Below are positions 1 to 7,467 of a stretch of DNA of 23,230 bases, in pieces; positions within the stretch are counted from its first letter, which is position 1; each line of letters starts with the position of its first letter. The stretch comes from Nitrospinales bacterium. Its GTDB lineage: Bacteria; Nitrospinota_A; UBA7883; JACRGQ01. A model generated the notes under the pieces. That model saw only the letters and a program-made list of their open reading frames with translations, had not been told where the DNA came from and did no database searches. Where the stretch lies: NCBI GenBank assembly GCA_023248615.1, contig JAHFEI010000003.1, forward strand, positions 1 to 23,230, in the 5' to 3' direction. A program made the translations under genes and the position numbers.

Positions 1-639
1 GGGAGTGAGTGTAATGCGTAACTTTTTCCCCAGTTCCACCACTTTATCGGCAGATGTCTTGCATTCTGCATGGGGCGGCGCAACCCCGTTCAGCATCCAA
101 TCATCCCACGCATGGACGGGATCATTTGCGCAGTGTACATTGCGCACAATTTCTTCTGAATGTGGGAATATCGGCATTAAAAATAGATATAGAGTGACAT
201 CGGAAACCTTTGTTAATTCTTTTTCCAAACCTTTGCAATACATGCAATTCGGATCGGTAAAAAGCGCCAACTTGCGTTTGCCGTTACCCTTCACCCTCTT
301 AATGGCATAATCAAGCGGTAGCCTGTCAAAATCAACGGCGATTAACTCACTGTGACGATGTTCAGTAATATTGATGCGGCTTTTTACTTCAATCACACTA
401 CCTTCAAACAGGTACTTCCCCTGCTCATCGGCATAAACCAGTTTATCGCCGATAAAGACTTCATAAAGACCAGCGTAAGGCGTCTTGATAACGTGCTCAA
501 TTTTACCTTTATTGGGAAATTTGCTCTCAAACATTTGGCGTATTTCCTTTTCACCGGCATGTGCGGGAGACAGCGATGCAAATAAAAGCAGGACAAACCA
601 CGCATGTATGAATGGAGTGGGCAAGTTTTTAATATTCAT
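1..639 (-). CDS. dsbC: Thiol:disulfide interchange protein DsbC, 3' end outside window
   Basis: Periplasmic disulfide isomerase/reductase. The ATG is at 639 and 213 codons stay open to the window edge, so the C-terminus is missing. A Sec signal peptide spans residues 1-28 (hydrophobic core AWFVLLLFASL, cleavage after AHA). Residues about 29-105 match the DsbC N-terminal dimerisation region, and the thioredoxin-fold part begins near 120. The active site is CMYC (C132, C135) in the context FTDPNCMYC; the family's usual form is CxYC after TDP. A second Cys pair (C170, C193) sits where DsbC has its structural disulfide. The ribosome site is a weak purine run (AAGAAGAG). It lies downstream of a barrel gene and a possible terminator at 667-687. 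The DNA looks more AT-rich than the rest of the window. The family call is secure; its specific client is unknown, though cysteine-containing secreted proteins and c-type cytochromes occur in the window. Confidence 0.9.
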   Translation of the reverse strand, partial: MNIKNLPTPFIHAWFVLLLFASLSPAHAGEKEIRQMFESKFPNKGKIEHVIKTPYAGLYEVFIGDKLVYADEQGKYLFEGSVIEVKSRINITEHRHSELIAVDFDRLPLDYAIKRVKGNGKRKLALFTDPNCMYCKGLEKELTKVSDVTLYLFLMPIFPHSEEIVRNVHCANDPVHAWDDWMLNGVAPPHAECKTSADKVVELGKKLRITLTP

Positions 640-666
640 TTTTTCTCTTCTTCTTTGGTTAAATGC

Positions 667-687
667 CCCCCGGCAAGGCGCCGGGGG
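667..687 (-). terminator. GC hairpin between barrel gene and dsbC
   Basis: A perfect 8-bp stem (CCCCCGGC at 667-674 pairing with GCCGGGGG at 680-687) has a 5-nt loop. On the minus strand it follows the barrel gene stop by about 20 nt. The downstream tract is only ATTTAA, so termination may be partial, or it may be a processing hairpin that sets dsbC apart from the genes before it. Confidence 0.45.
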
Positions 688-708
688 AACCCAATGGATT
701 GCAACGAA

Positions 709-1737
709 CTAAAATCGGCGGCTTACCCCTATATTCAACGACCATGGAGCGTACGTTTGAATTGAGTTTACGTAGTAGTACAAACCGATGGGCACAGATG
801 CTGTGATGGTTGTTATTCCACCATCCGGCGAATAGAAAGCGCCAGGCTGAAAATCTATCCATTCACCGCCTGTATTACCCACATCTACGCCATTGCGCGA
901 ATCTTTCCTGAATTTGGCGTAGAGATAATTGAACTGCCCGGACACGCCATATTTCCCGAAAGAGTGGCCCATCCCTAGATTTGTCATAAGGTTGCTCTGC
1001 GACCTGTAGCCCACGTCATTCGTCCACTGTGGATCGCTGTACTGGGCTCGCCCAAACATAGAAGTACCTGTCCCGGCAGGTTTTTCGAAGCCCAGCGCGA
1101 TTATCGGAACTAATTGGCCATAACCTGGCTGGATATAAGCTGCCCTATATGCGGTCGTGACGGCAGTTTTGCCTTGCGGTATATAGTTGAATGTCTCATC
1201 GGACTTTCCGGTAGGAAGGCTAAGCGCTAAATCAACATATGTGTTAAGCGCGTCTTTTTCTCTTTTAAGCCAATATTTTCCAAAAACCGTGACATCTCCA
1301 ATGCCCGCGCTCTCATAATGGCTGTAGTGATGATGGTCTTCCCATCTTTGGTTACGGACGTATGGTATCGACACGCCTGTCGTAAGAATTTGGGAGTGAT
1401 CGTAAGAAAGCCCCGTAACTAATTTCTCGTAACGGTTCCTGACTCCTAATTCACCGGTATTCCCATTAGGGGGCGTCCACGGTTCCCTTTCCGTCTGTCT
1501 GGTTGAGCCTTGGATAAGCTGGTTGGCATCGTTATATGAATAATCCAAGCTAACCCGCCACGGCATCTTGACCTCTGTTGAATCCGATGATTCTTCTCCT
1601 GCCGCCGTATCTGGTGAAGCCCAAGCTGAGCTGTAGTCCGTTATGGATGAACAACCTTGTCCCGCATGAACTGCTCCCGTCGCCATCAGCACAATAGCCG
1701 CGCATGCAACGCCCATTAACTTAAGATGTCCCTTCAC
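709..1737 (-). CDS. Outer-membrane beta-barrel protein, Phenol_MetA_deg/transporter-like
   Basis: Predicted outer-membrane porin-like barrel of 342 residues. I chose the GTG at 1737: GGGAGG (1743-1748) lies 5 nt upstream, and the product then begins with a clean Sec signal (MKGHLKLMGVACAAIVLMATGAVHA). A longer frame up to 1854 adds 39 low-complexity residues with no signal character. The mature part alternates polar and aromatic residues, has barrel-like strands such as GIGDVTVFGKYWL and SFGKYGVSGQFNYLYAKF, and ends NIGVSRRF with the C-terminal Phe typical of BAM-assembled barrels. The strand pattern recalls the Phenol_MetA_deg transporter family, a call from memory of the pattern. It follows a large secreted protein, with a gap of about 110 bp. 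The substrate is not deducible. Confidence 0.7.
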   Translation of the reverse strand: MKGHLKLMGVACAAIVLMATGAVHAGQGCSSITDYSSAWASPDTAAGEESSDSTEVKMPWRVSLDYSYNDANQLIQGSTRQTEREPWTPPNGNTGELGVRNRYEKLVTGLSYDHSQILTTGVSIPYVRNQRWEDHHHYSHYESAGIGDVTVFGKYWLKREKDALNTYVDLALSLPTGKSDETFNYIPQGKTAVTTAYRAAYIQPGYGQLVPIIALGFEKPAGTGTSMFGRAQYSDPQWTNDVGYRSQSNLMTNLGMGHSFGKYGVSGQFNYLYAKFRKDSRNGVDVGNTGGEWIDFQPGAFYSPDGGITTITASVPIGLYYYVNSIQTYAPWSLNIGVSRRF

Positions 1738-1850
1738 TAAAACCTCCCATAATTGAATACAGCTGAACGGCGCTGCCCCGGCTCTACTTCGTCCATGATT
1801 GATACCCCGCCCCCCCTTGGGGCTGGGTAGTCCATTCCGTCTCAGAAAAA

Positions 1851-3251
1851 TCACTTCGGCGCACTAATGGCCGTATAGCCACGGGCCAACATCGCTTTGC
1901 CGACATCTTTTAAAATTGCCTGGCCAGCAACACGGCCTTGGCCAAGCACCAGGTCAATATTTTTTACGCTTGGGCCGCCAAGATTTACGGAACGATTGCC
2001 ATCGGCATCGGCGATGTGCCAAGCAAGGACATTGGAGTCCGCTATCTTATCAACCGTTATCTTGAAATATTTTTCAGGCCCGTCGATTGTGGAGCCCGGC
2101 GCAATTCGGATCTCTTCCTTGTTGGCCAGCATGAAACCAAAGTTATGCCCGGTTGGGCATCCTACCGGATAAACATTGAAGCGAGGGTCTCTCGCATATG
2201 AATCGCCATAGCGCAAACTAAATGTGTTTGAATAAAGCTTGAAAGGGGCCTGCCCATCTTTAATCTCCGGCCCTGGCGCAAGAAAACCTGCAAGATTTTC
2301 GTACTCAAATACCAATGCCTTGCGAGATGCTGTATCTTCAATAAGCCTTTCCCTATTGACGGGGCCGAGCTTCCTATCAAACTTTACAACTCCGTTTTCA
2401 AGTATCTGTATATGCACCGTCCCGGAAGCCTGGTCAACACCGACAAGTCGAATGGTTTGGGAACCGACTTTCCACTCCTGTCCAGCTTTTGCAAGGCCGC
2501 CAAATACCTTATTTTCAGCCAACAACAAACGATCCATGCGCACGCCCGAGAGCCAATCGAATACCATGCGCTTGGGTGTTATTTCCTTTGCCTGCCCTTG
2601 GTTGTATAACTGGGTAAATTTATTGCTCCACCAACCTGTTTCATTCGCCGACAATACCGGGTTGCCAAACGCCCAATCCCAATCTGTGCCTCCAATAGTT
2701 TTGACATGCAGAGTGTGATTCTGCATTTGTTCATGGCCAACTAACGTGTAGTACTCATACACATGCCCTCCAACGGCCACGCTCTGGCCTGCGGGAATAG
2801 TGACGTCCTTCTTGACGACAATGCTCATGTCGTAATCAATATAGGTTGGCATGCGGGCCAAAACCGGCAATTGCTCGCCGCGTAGCGCAACTTCGCCGCC
2901 CCATGTATCCTCAAGAAACACCAAGCCCCCCGGAGGAATAACAACCTTTCCACTTTCAACGCGGCTTTGCCGGATAAATACGCCATCAAATTTGGGGCGT
3001 TTGCCGCCGTAATCATCAGTCACCATCCTGGCCTGTGGCAAGCCGGGGAGACCTGGCACATACGCCGGGTCCTTGGGCCCATCTGCCGCCAAGGATAATG
3101 GCGGGGGGGGGATGTCATTCTTGGCTATAGGATGCGCAAGCGGCCAACCAGTTTTAGCAGGGGCAATGAGCTCCGCATCATCACCATAAGAACTGCCAAT
3201 TGAGAGCAGTACAAGAGTTGTTGCAAAAAAACCAAGCTTTAATATTTTCAT
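1851..3251 (-). CDS. Secreted protein of unknown function, 466 residues
   Basis: I do not recognise this family. The ATG at 3251 gives a Sec signal (MKILKLGFFATTLVLLSIGSSYG). A TTG two codons earlier (3257) is possible but sits too close to the ribosome site AAGGAGT (3261-3267), which overlaps the stop of the upstream membrane-protein gene and so suggests translational coupling. The mature protein is beta-rich and soluble, opens with a Pro-rich linker (PPPPLSL near residue 50) and has one visible cysteine (VGCPTGHNF). Phrases such as ADADGNRSVNLGG suggest repeated beta modules rather than an enzyme with an obvious catalytic motif. Its position between a four-helix membrane protein and an outer-membrane barrel suggests a periplasmic or surface role in the same process. 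No haem, metal or protease motif is evident. Confidence 0.75.
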   Translation of the reverse strand: MKILKLGFFATTLVLLSIGSSYGDDAELIAPAKTGWPLAHPIAKNDIPPPPLSLAADGPKDPAYVPGLPGLPQARMVTDDYGGKRPKFDGVFIRQSRVESGKVVIPPGGLVFLEDTWGGEVALRGEQLPVLARMPTYIDYDMSIVVKKDVTIPAGQSVAVGGHVYEYYTLVGHEQMQNHTLHVKTIGGTDWDWAFGNPVLSANETGWWSNKFTQLYNQGQAKEITPKRMVFDWLSGVRMDRLLLAENKVFGGLAKAGQEWKVGSQTIRLVGVDQASGTVHIQILENGVVKFDRKLGPVNRERLIEDTASRKALVFEYENLAGFLAPGPEIKDGQAPFKLYSNTFSLRYGDSYARDPRFNVYPVGCPTGHNFGFMLANKEEIRIAPGSTIDGPEKYFKITVDKIADSNVLAWHIADADGNRSVNLGGPSVKNIDLVLGQGRVAGQAILKDVGKAMLARGYTAISAPK

Positions 3252-3258
3252 AACCAAA

Positions 3259-3816
3259 CTACTCCTTGATAGCGCATTTATTTACTGGGGAACATGGCTC
3301 TAAAATTGAACATGCCGATAAACGTTTAGCCAAAAGTAGCGTCCCAATTGTGGTAATTACTAATGTGTTAATAAGCACAATCCATTTAGACAAGCCTGCG
3401 AAAACGCTAACACCAAGCCCTAACCCAAACGCTGCGACAGTTGGCGCAAGACAGCCGATGCAGATTGTTGCAAATGCCGCTAGTCCGCCACCAACCACTG
3501 CACCAGAGCCAACGGCACGGCCAACACGCCGGGCCGCAGAAAAAGCAAAGGCGCAAAAAGCAATTGCAACACCAAACGAGATGGCGCTCAAATACTCCTT
3601 TTCGCGTACAAAACTCATCCACCACGCCTGTGTCGGGGTATATTCAATTTGGCCGGAAGAACCAAAGTCATCAGCCGTAAATCCGCATGCCGCCGCCGCA
3701 ACAGGGTCAGTTGGTATCTTGAATACCGCACGCCCCAAGCCAACGTAGGAAAGTGTTGCCACAAAAAATACGACCATCATCAACCGATACGGAATAACAG
3801 GATTAGACCAACGCAT
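3259..3816 (-). CDS. Four-helix membrane protein with CxxC inside a membrane segment
   Basis: Inner-membrane protein of 185 residues with about four hydrophobic helices (near residues 10-30, 75-95, 105-135 and 140-165). The ATG at 3816 is preceded by GGAGGC (3822-3827). The third helix starts CIGCLAPTVAAFGLGLG, a CxxC plus Pro and Gly that resembles thiol or metal-handling membrane proteins in general. The C-terminal tail adds three more cysteines (ACSILEPCSPVNKC). The periplasmic loop between helices 1 and 2 carries one Cys (AAACGF). The family is not recognised; a MerT-like or thiol-redox membrane role is only a suggestion. It is followed directly by the 466-residue secreted protein, whose ribosome site overlaps this stop codon, and dsbC lies at the end of the same run of genes. 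Confidence 0.7.
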   Translation of the reverse strand: MRWSNPVIPYRLMMVVFFVATLSYVGLGRAVFKIPTDPVAAAACGFTADDFGSSGQIEYTPTQAWWMSFVREKEYLSAISFGVAIAFCAFAFSAARRVGRAVGSGAVVGGGLAAFATICIGCLAPTVAAFGLGLGVSVFAGLSKWIVLINTLVITTIGTLLLAKRLSACSILEPCSPVNKCAIKE

Positions 3817-3856
3817 CTACGCCTCCACAAATATATTCATAGATAAAACTTCCTAT

Positions 3857-5035
3857 TTACCTTTTGCCGGGATATTCCGCGCGAAGTATTTCCGCCGCCT
3901 GGCGCATGGCACGTAGCTTCTTTGCCGCTATTTCCGGCGTGTTCATAGGCCTGTCGGAAAACGTACCGAACCCGCAATCCGAATTCAGGTATATCTGCTC
4001 CGGCGGGCGGAATTTAAGGAGCGTCCTCACCTTTCCGAGGATAAAATCCACCGTCTCCACATTAGGGGTACGCGGGTCTACCACGCCCAGCCCTATCTCC
4101 TTGTCGGCTGGCAACCCCGCAAGCACGTCGATGCTCCCGGCGCGGTCGGTGGCATATTCCAGCACGAACTGCTTTACCTTCATCCTGCTGAAAAACGGGA
4201 TAAGCGGGTCGTACGCACCACGCAAAAGCACGCTCTCCTTCTGGCTCCAGTTGCCCCTGCAAACATGCATGGCGGTTTTAATCCTCCCCTCAAAACCGTC
4301 CACAACGCGGTTGATAAGGCTGACCGCAAATTCCAGTTCCTCGTGGGGGCTACTTTTTTCGGATAGCGCCGCACACATGAAAGTATGCGTCTCGTTCGGC
4401 CCGGCGAAAGCCACTTCTGTAAGCACCGGCTCATCGAACTGCACAAACTGGCATCCGGCATCGCACAACTCCGCCAACTCCTCGCGCAGGATGCGGACAA
4501 CATCGTTACCCAGCGATTCTTTGTCGGGATAAAAACTTTGCGACAGCGCCTTAACCCACATGGAGCGGGCCATCAGGTACGGGCCGGGCAACGTAACCTT
4601 TATCGGCTTGGCGGTCTGCTTCCTCAAAAAGAGATAATCGTTCAGCACAAGCGGATGCCTTCTTTTCAGCTTCCCTATGATTACCGGGTTTTTCAGCGCG
4701 AATGCCGGAACATCCAAAGCGCTCAATAGCCGTTCAAACGCGGCCTTGTCCTCGACGAAATCCAGCATCTCTGCAAGCGTCATAAGGCGCGTCCCTTCCA
4801 GATGCTCTGCGATAAAGGAGAAAAAGCTGTCGCGGCGTTGTTCGCCATCGCTCACTATCTCAACGCCAGCGTCGTCTTGCAGGCGAAGCGCATCCAGCGC
4901 CGCCTTATCCGCGATTGCGTTGAACTCTCCAGCGCCGATTGCGCCTTTGCTTTTTTTGCGTAGCGCTTTCAATACCTCGTCTGGGCGCGGCAGGCTTCCC
5001 ACAACCGTAACAGGGAACATCGGCAATTTATCCAT
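3857..5035 (-). CDS. Stand-alone MetE C-terminal-type methionine synthase (core MetE)
   Basis: Cobalamin-independent methionine synthase catalytic domain, 392 residues, about half the length of full MetE because the N-terminal folate-binding half is absent. The zinc ligands are visible: H257 and C259 in AMHVCRGNW, E293 in LEYATD and C354 in NSDCGFGTF. N-terminal FPVTVVGSLPRP and SDGEQRRD are family signatures for the substrate barrel. The start ATG has GGAGG 7 nt upstream. Stand-alone proteins of this type are known as folate-independent methionine synthases that take the methyl group from methylcobalamin or a corrinoid protein; a methylthiol transferase of related fold is the alternative. 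It is the last gene of a run with TusA-OsmC, DsrE and TusA proteins, 27 nt after the fusion gene, which suggests a link between sulfur transfer and homocysteine methylation. Confidence 0.85.
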   Translation of the reverse strand: MDKLPMFPVTVVGSLPRPDEVLKALRKKSKGAIGAGEFNAIADKAALDALRLQDDAGVEIVSDGEQRRDSFFSFIAEHLEGTRLMTLAEMLDFVEDKAAFERLLSALDVPAFALKNPVIIGKLKRRHPLVLNDYLFLRKQTAKPIKVTLPGPYLMARSMWVKALSQSFYPDKESLGNDVVRILREELAELCDAGCQFVQFDEPVLTEVAFAGPNETHTFMCAALSEKSSPHEELEFAVSLINRVVDGFEGRIKTAMHVCRGNWSQKESVLLRGAYDPLIPFFSRMKVKQFVLEYATDRAGSIDVLAGLPADKEIGLGVVDPRTPNVETVDFILGKVRTLLKFRPPEQIYLNSDCGFGTFSDRPMNTPEIAAKKLRAMRQAAEILRAEYPGKR

Positions 5036-5062
5036 TTCAATACCTCCGGTGGTGACGTAGCG

Positions 5063-5806
5063 TCAGATGGCCTTCATACCTATCTTCACGTCCACGTTGC
5101 GCGTTAATGTGTTCAACACAGGCGAGGCCGCCAATGTCTCTTTCCATATCTTTTCCAGCATCTCCGGGTCGGCGTCGGATTTTACGTACATCTCGCCCGA
5201 TATTTCCCGAAACCCGCTATGCCCCTCTTTCTCGGTTCCCAGAAATACAAAAATATTATCTATCTTCCCGTTGAGTGATATTTCCACCTCGTCCACTTCC
5301 ACGCCGCGACGGGATGCGAGTATCTGGAACCCCATAGCCAGACAACTGCCAAGCGCACCAAGCATGTATTCGACAGCGCTGGGAGCGTCGTCTTTTACAT
5401 CGAAACTTGCGGGCTGTCCCGTAACCCACGAATGGTTGCGGCAAAAAACCTTTACGCCCATGCCGCCGTTCCATCTGGTGCGCGTACGCCAAAGGTATTC
5501 CTTCGCCTTGCGGTAGTCATCGTCGGTGTTTTTACCGCCGTCTCCCCTGCGCACGAAGTACTTATTGTGGCTATCTGCGGGATGCCAGCCTAGATAAGGG
5601 TTGGCCGTCATACGGCACCATGAAGGGAGGTCTTCCTTCACGCTCGTTTCGGTACTCCGGATTTCAAGTATGCCCCCCACCGGCACGGTACCCATCGCCT
5701 TGCTTATTATAAGGAGCAACCCGGATCCGCAATCCAGGTTGCCACCCTCGCAAACGTGTAGCTCCGCCTCCCCGCCCGGCGGGACGCTAAAGTACTCCTC
5801 GGACAT
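5063..5806 (-). CDS. TusA-like/OsmC-like fusion protein
   Basis: Cytoplasmic two-domain protein of 247 residues. Residues about 12-88 are a TusA-like sulfur-carrier fold with the active Cys at the start of the first helix (C26 in DCGSGL) and a second Cys in PSWCRMT (C64). The same WCRMT block occurs in the free TusA-like protein at 6302-6556. Residues about 110-247 are OsmC-like: the nucleophile Cys is C155 in ALGSCLAMGF. The second OsmC Cys, normally in a CPV motif, is replaced by Ser (ASPVLNTL, S228), so a classical two-Cys peroxidase is unlikely. Known TusA proteins pass persulfide sulfur between proteins; the OsmC half could be a persulfide or thiol-handling partner (inference). The ribosome site is weak. 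It lies between a DsrE-like gene and the core MetE gene. Confidence 0.85.
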   Translation of the reverse strand: MSEEYFSVPPGGEAELHVCEGGNLDCGSGLLLIISKAMGTVPVGGILEIRSTETSVKEDLPSWCRMTANPYLGWHPADSHNKYFVRRGDGGKNTDDDYRKAKEYLWRTRTRWNGGMGVKVFCRNHSWVTGQPASFDVKDDAPSAVEYMLGALGSCLAMGFQILASRRGVEVDEVEISLNGKIDNIFVFLGTEKEGHSGFREISGEMYVKSDADPEMLEKIWKETLAASPVLNTLTRNVDVKIGMKAI

Positions 5807-5825
5807 TAAAAGTTAGTCCGACAGC

Positions 5826-6185
5826 CTAGTACGTCATGCAGGAAGCGCCAGTGGTGAGGAACTCAACCGCCTTGGCTCCGCCGACTATGGTCGCCCCCTT
5901 TACAAGCTTACCTTCGTCCAGTTTGCGTCTCTTCACGCACGGGGAACAAAGCCAGATAATCCCGCCAGCGGCGATAAAATCGTCCATCAGTTTTTTCAAG
6001 GGCGAAAACCCTTCCTCGTGGATGTCATCGGCATAGCCCTGCACAGCAAGGCGAACCCCTTCCACGCTCAGCCAAACCGCCGTTTCGACTCCCGATGCCA
6101 CGGACGCATTTGCCACCACGAAACCTACCGTTGCCTTGTCGGCATTGTCCTTGGAATGCGTGATGCTTATCATGAGCTTTGACAT
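5826..6185 (-). CDS. DsrE-family sulfur carrier-like protein
   Basis: Small soluble protein of 119 residues with the DsrE/DsrF-like alpha/beta pattern: strand MISITHS, helix from about 12, strand AVWLSVEGVRLA, helix PLKKLMDDFIAAGG, then IIWLCSPCVKRR with C80 and C83 where DsrE-like proteins place the functional Cys, and a third Cys near the end (C116). DsrE-like proteins hold persulfide or trisulfide sulfur and partner with TusA. The ATG at 6185 has AGGAG 9 nt upstream. It is flanked by a TusA-like gene (upstream) and the TusA-OsmC fusion (downstream), a sulfur-relay set. It could also belong to the broader DsrE-like/peroxiredoxin family, so the exact subgroup is uncertain. Confidence 0.85.
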   Translation of the reverse strand: MSKLMISITHSKDNADKATVGFVVANASVASGVETAVWLSVEGVRLAVQGYADDIHEEGFSPLKKLMDDFIAAGGIIWLCSPCVKRRKLDEGKLVKGATIVGGAKAVEFLTTGASCMTY

Positions 6186-6301
6186 TTTGACGTTCTCCTA
6201 TATAAAAACATTTTTATAGTTACAATTCCCCCAAAAAGCGGGAACCCCCCTTTTGGATAACAACCAGCATCGGGCCGATGCCAAACGCTGGGCTTTATCC
6301 G

Positions 6302-6556
6302 CTAAGCCTTTTTCTTTATGTAGTAGCACATCCCGTTTTCGCCGGTCGGCCCGGCGAGTAGCGTGTTTTTCGTCATCCTGCACCATGCGGGAATATCGCT
6401 TGGCGCACCGGGATCCGAAGAACGCACCTCCAGCACCTGCCCGGCCTGAAGCGTTTTCATCTTCTGCATGAGGGCGATGGCCAGGTCGCCACACCCTTTT
6501 TTCCCAAAATCCGCAACAGCATCAGGAGTGATATTTACCTGTTCGCTTACTTTCAT
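6302..6556 (-). CDS. TusA-like sulfur carrier protein
   Basis: Cytoplasmic sulfur carrier of 84 residues, the usual TusA size. I chose the ATG at 6556 because AGGAG lies 8 nt upstream; extending to 6637 adds 27 residues foreign to TusA. The acceptor Cys is C22 in DFGKKGCGDL, matching the family's Asp/Gly...Cys start of helix 1 but lacking the usual Pro after Cys (Gly here). A second Cys (C59, AWCRMT) is shared with the TusA half of the fusion at 5063-5806, so the two probably arose by duplication. It is the first gene of the sulfur-carrier/MetE run, with two palindromes in the region upstream. A stretch of about 115 bp with an AT-rich palindrome separates it from the DsrE-like gene. Confidence 0.85.
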   Translation of the reverse strand: MKVSEQVNITPDAVADFGKKGCGDLAIALMQKMKTLQAGQVLEVRSSDPGAPSDIPAWCRMTKNTLLAGPTGENGMCYYIKKKA

Positions 6557-6737
6557 TTTCAAATCTCCTAGCAGTTGACCTTTCCAAATGAGACCCAGCG
6601 CAGTAGGTAATTCAAAACTCATGCCACTTTCGCCCAATAGCAGATAGACAAAAAACAGCGCGCCAGCACCGTAAAATATGGGTTATAGATAAGGCAGACG
6701 TGGAGCAGTCAGAGCGGCAATCTATAGTATTACTAAC

Positions 6738-6762
6738 GTAATGTAGAGGGATGCGACATTAC
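6738..6762. promoter_or_regulatory. Inverted repeat GTAATGT-N11-ACATTAC
   Basis: Two perfect 7-bp arms (6738-6744 and 6756-6762) are separated by 11 bp, a layout typical of a dimeric regulator site. It lies about 180 bp upstream of the TusA-like start. The 11-mer TAACGTAATGT covering the left arm recurs at 15091-15101, just upstream of the lipoprotein/cytochrome b operon. No regulator can be named. Confidence 0.5.
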
Positions 6763-6770
6763 AAATTTAT

Positions 6771-6788
6771 GTTGCTCAATTGAACAAC
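6771..6788. promoter_or_regulatory. 18-bp near-perfect palindrome GTTGCTCAATTGAACAAC
   Basis: An 18-bp palindrome with one mismatched pair lies 8 bp from the inverted repeat at 6738-6762. On the minus strand a weak promoter (TTGTTC, 18 bp, TGTAAT) overlaps it, so it is placed like an operator for the TusA-like operon. The half-site spacing differs from the FNR/CRP consensus, so I do not assign a regulator. Confidence 0.5.
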
Positions 6789-6821
6789 CAACTGCTTGAA
6801 TGCCCGCATTTTATTTGCGAG

Positions 6822-7289
6822 CTAGGAAACGGTGATTTTATTTTCCGCTACCAGGATTTTCTTTATTTGCATCGTCATGGATAGCAACCTTCCCAGCAGT
6901 AGCCCTGTTAATATCGCAAGGCCGAACGCATTTAATTCCGCGCCATGGAGCCAATGGCCGAAGAACCATTTTCTCCCAATCTCGAGGGTGACGTACAATG
7001 CCAAAATAACAATTCCAACCTTATCCAGGCGGGAAATGACCTTCTGGGTTTCGGGGTGCCAAAAAATGATGAACATCCTTCCCGCAAGTATCCCTATCAC
7101 GACGCCAAAGGCAAAGCCACCGCACGCCAAAAGCGCGCCTATTTGGCCTTCAAAAATGTCGAAAATGACAATGGACGAGAGGACTAAGGCAATGACAAGA
7201 AAAACCCGGAGGCGCACCGAGAGCCTTTTTTCCATATGCTTTTTGGCGGTTTTTCTTTGGTGGTTCAACCTGTGTAATCGTTGCTTCAT
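6822..7289 (-). CDS. Small integral membrane protein, unknown
   Basis: Predicted inner-membrane protein with about four helices: residues near 28-47, 52-72, 90-108 and 118-137 of the 155-residue form. It opens with a very basic N-terminus (MKQRLHRLNHQRKTAKKHMEKRL), implying the N-terminus stays in the cytoplasm. A GTG at 7316 or an internal ATG at residue 19 are alternative starts; none has a strong ribosome site, so the start is uncertain. The central loop HPETQKVISRLDKVGI and the segment LTGLLLGRLLSM are distinctive, but I recognise no family. It sits between the long cytochrome/propeller operon and the sulfur-carrier operon and may be independent of both. Confidence 0.6.
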   Translation of the reverse strand: MKQRLHRLNHQRKTAKKHMEKRLSVRLRVFLVIALVLSSIVIFDIFEGQIGALLACGGFAFGVVIGILAGRMFIIFWHPETQKVISRLDKVGIVILALYVTLEIGRKWFFGHWLHGAELNAFGLAILTGLLLGRLLSMTMQIKKILVAENKITVS

Positions 7290-7410
7290 GTTACTTCGGC
7301 AATTCCGCCATTGCACTCTTCAAGCTATTTATTTCCCTAGCTAAAGCAGGCTATCCGATACGCTTCGGACAATCGTCTTATCAGTCCGCTTGGCAAGCCC
7401 TATGCGAGCC

Positions 7411-7444
7411 AAGCCAGCAATTGGAAAGCCGGGCCAACTGGCTT
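7411..7444 (-). terminator. Bulged hairpin after the TPR gene
   Basis: AAGCCAG (7411-7417) pairs with CTGGCTT (7438-7444), with an inner TTGG/CCAA pairing inside the loop. It lies about 25 nt past the stop of the TPR gene on the minus strand. There is no clear U tract, so it may be a 3' stabilising hairpin rather than an intrinsic terminator. A shorter stem (TCCGA/TCGGA) follows at 7354-7369. Confidence 0.3.
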
Positions 7445-7467
7445 CAGCAGGCAACCGACAGGAATTG

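Noticed and set aside
6771..6788. FNR/CRP-type box
   Set aside because: The palindrome has a different half-site and spacing from TTGAT-N4-ATCAA.
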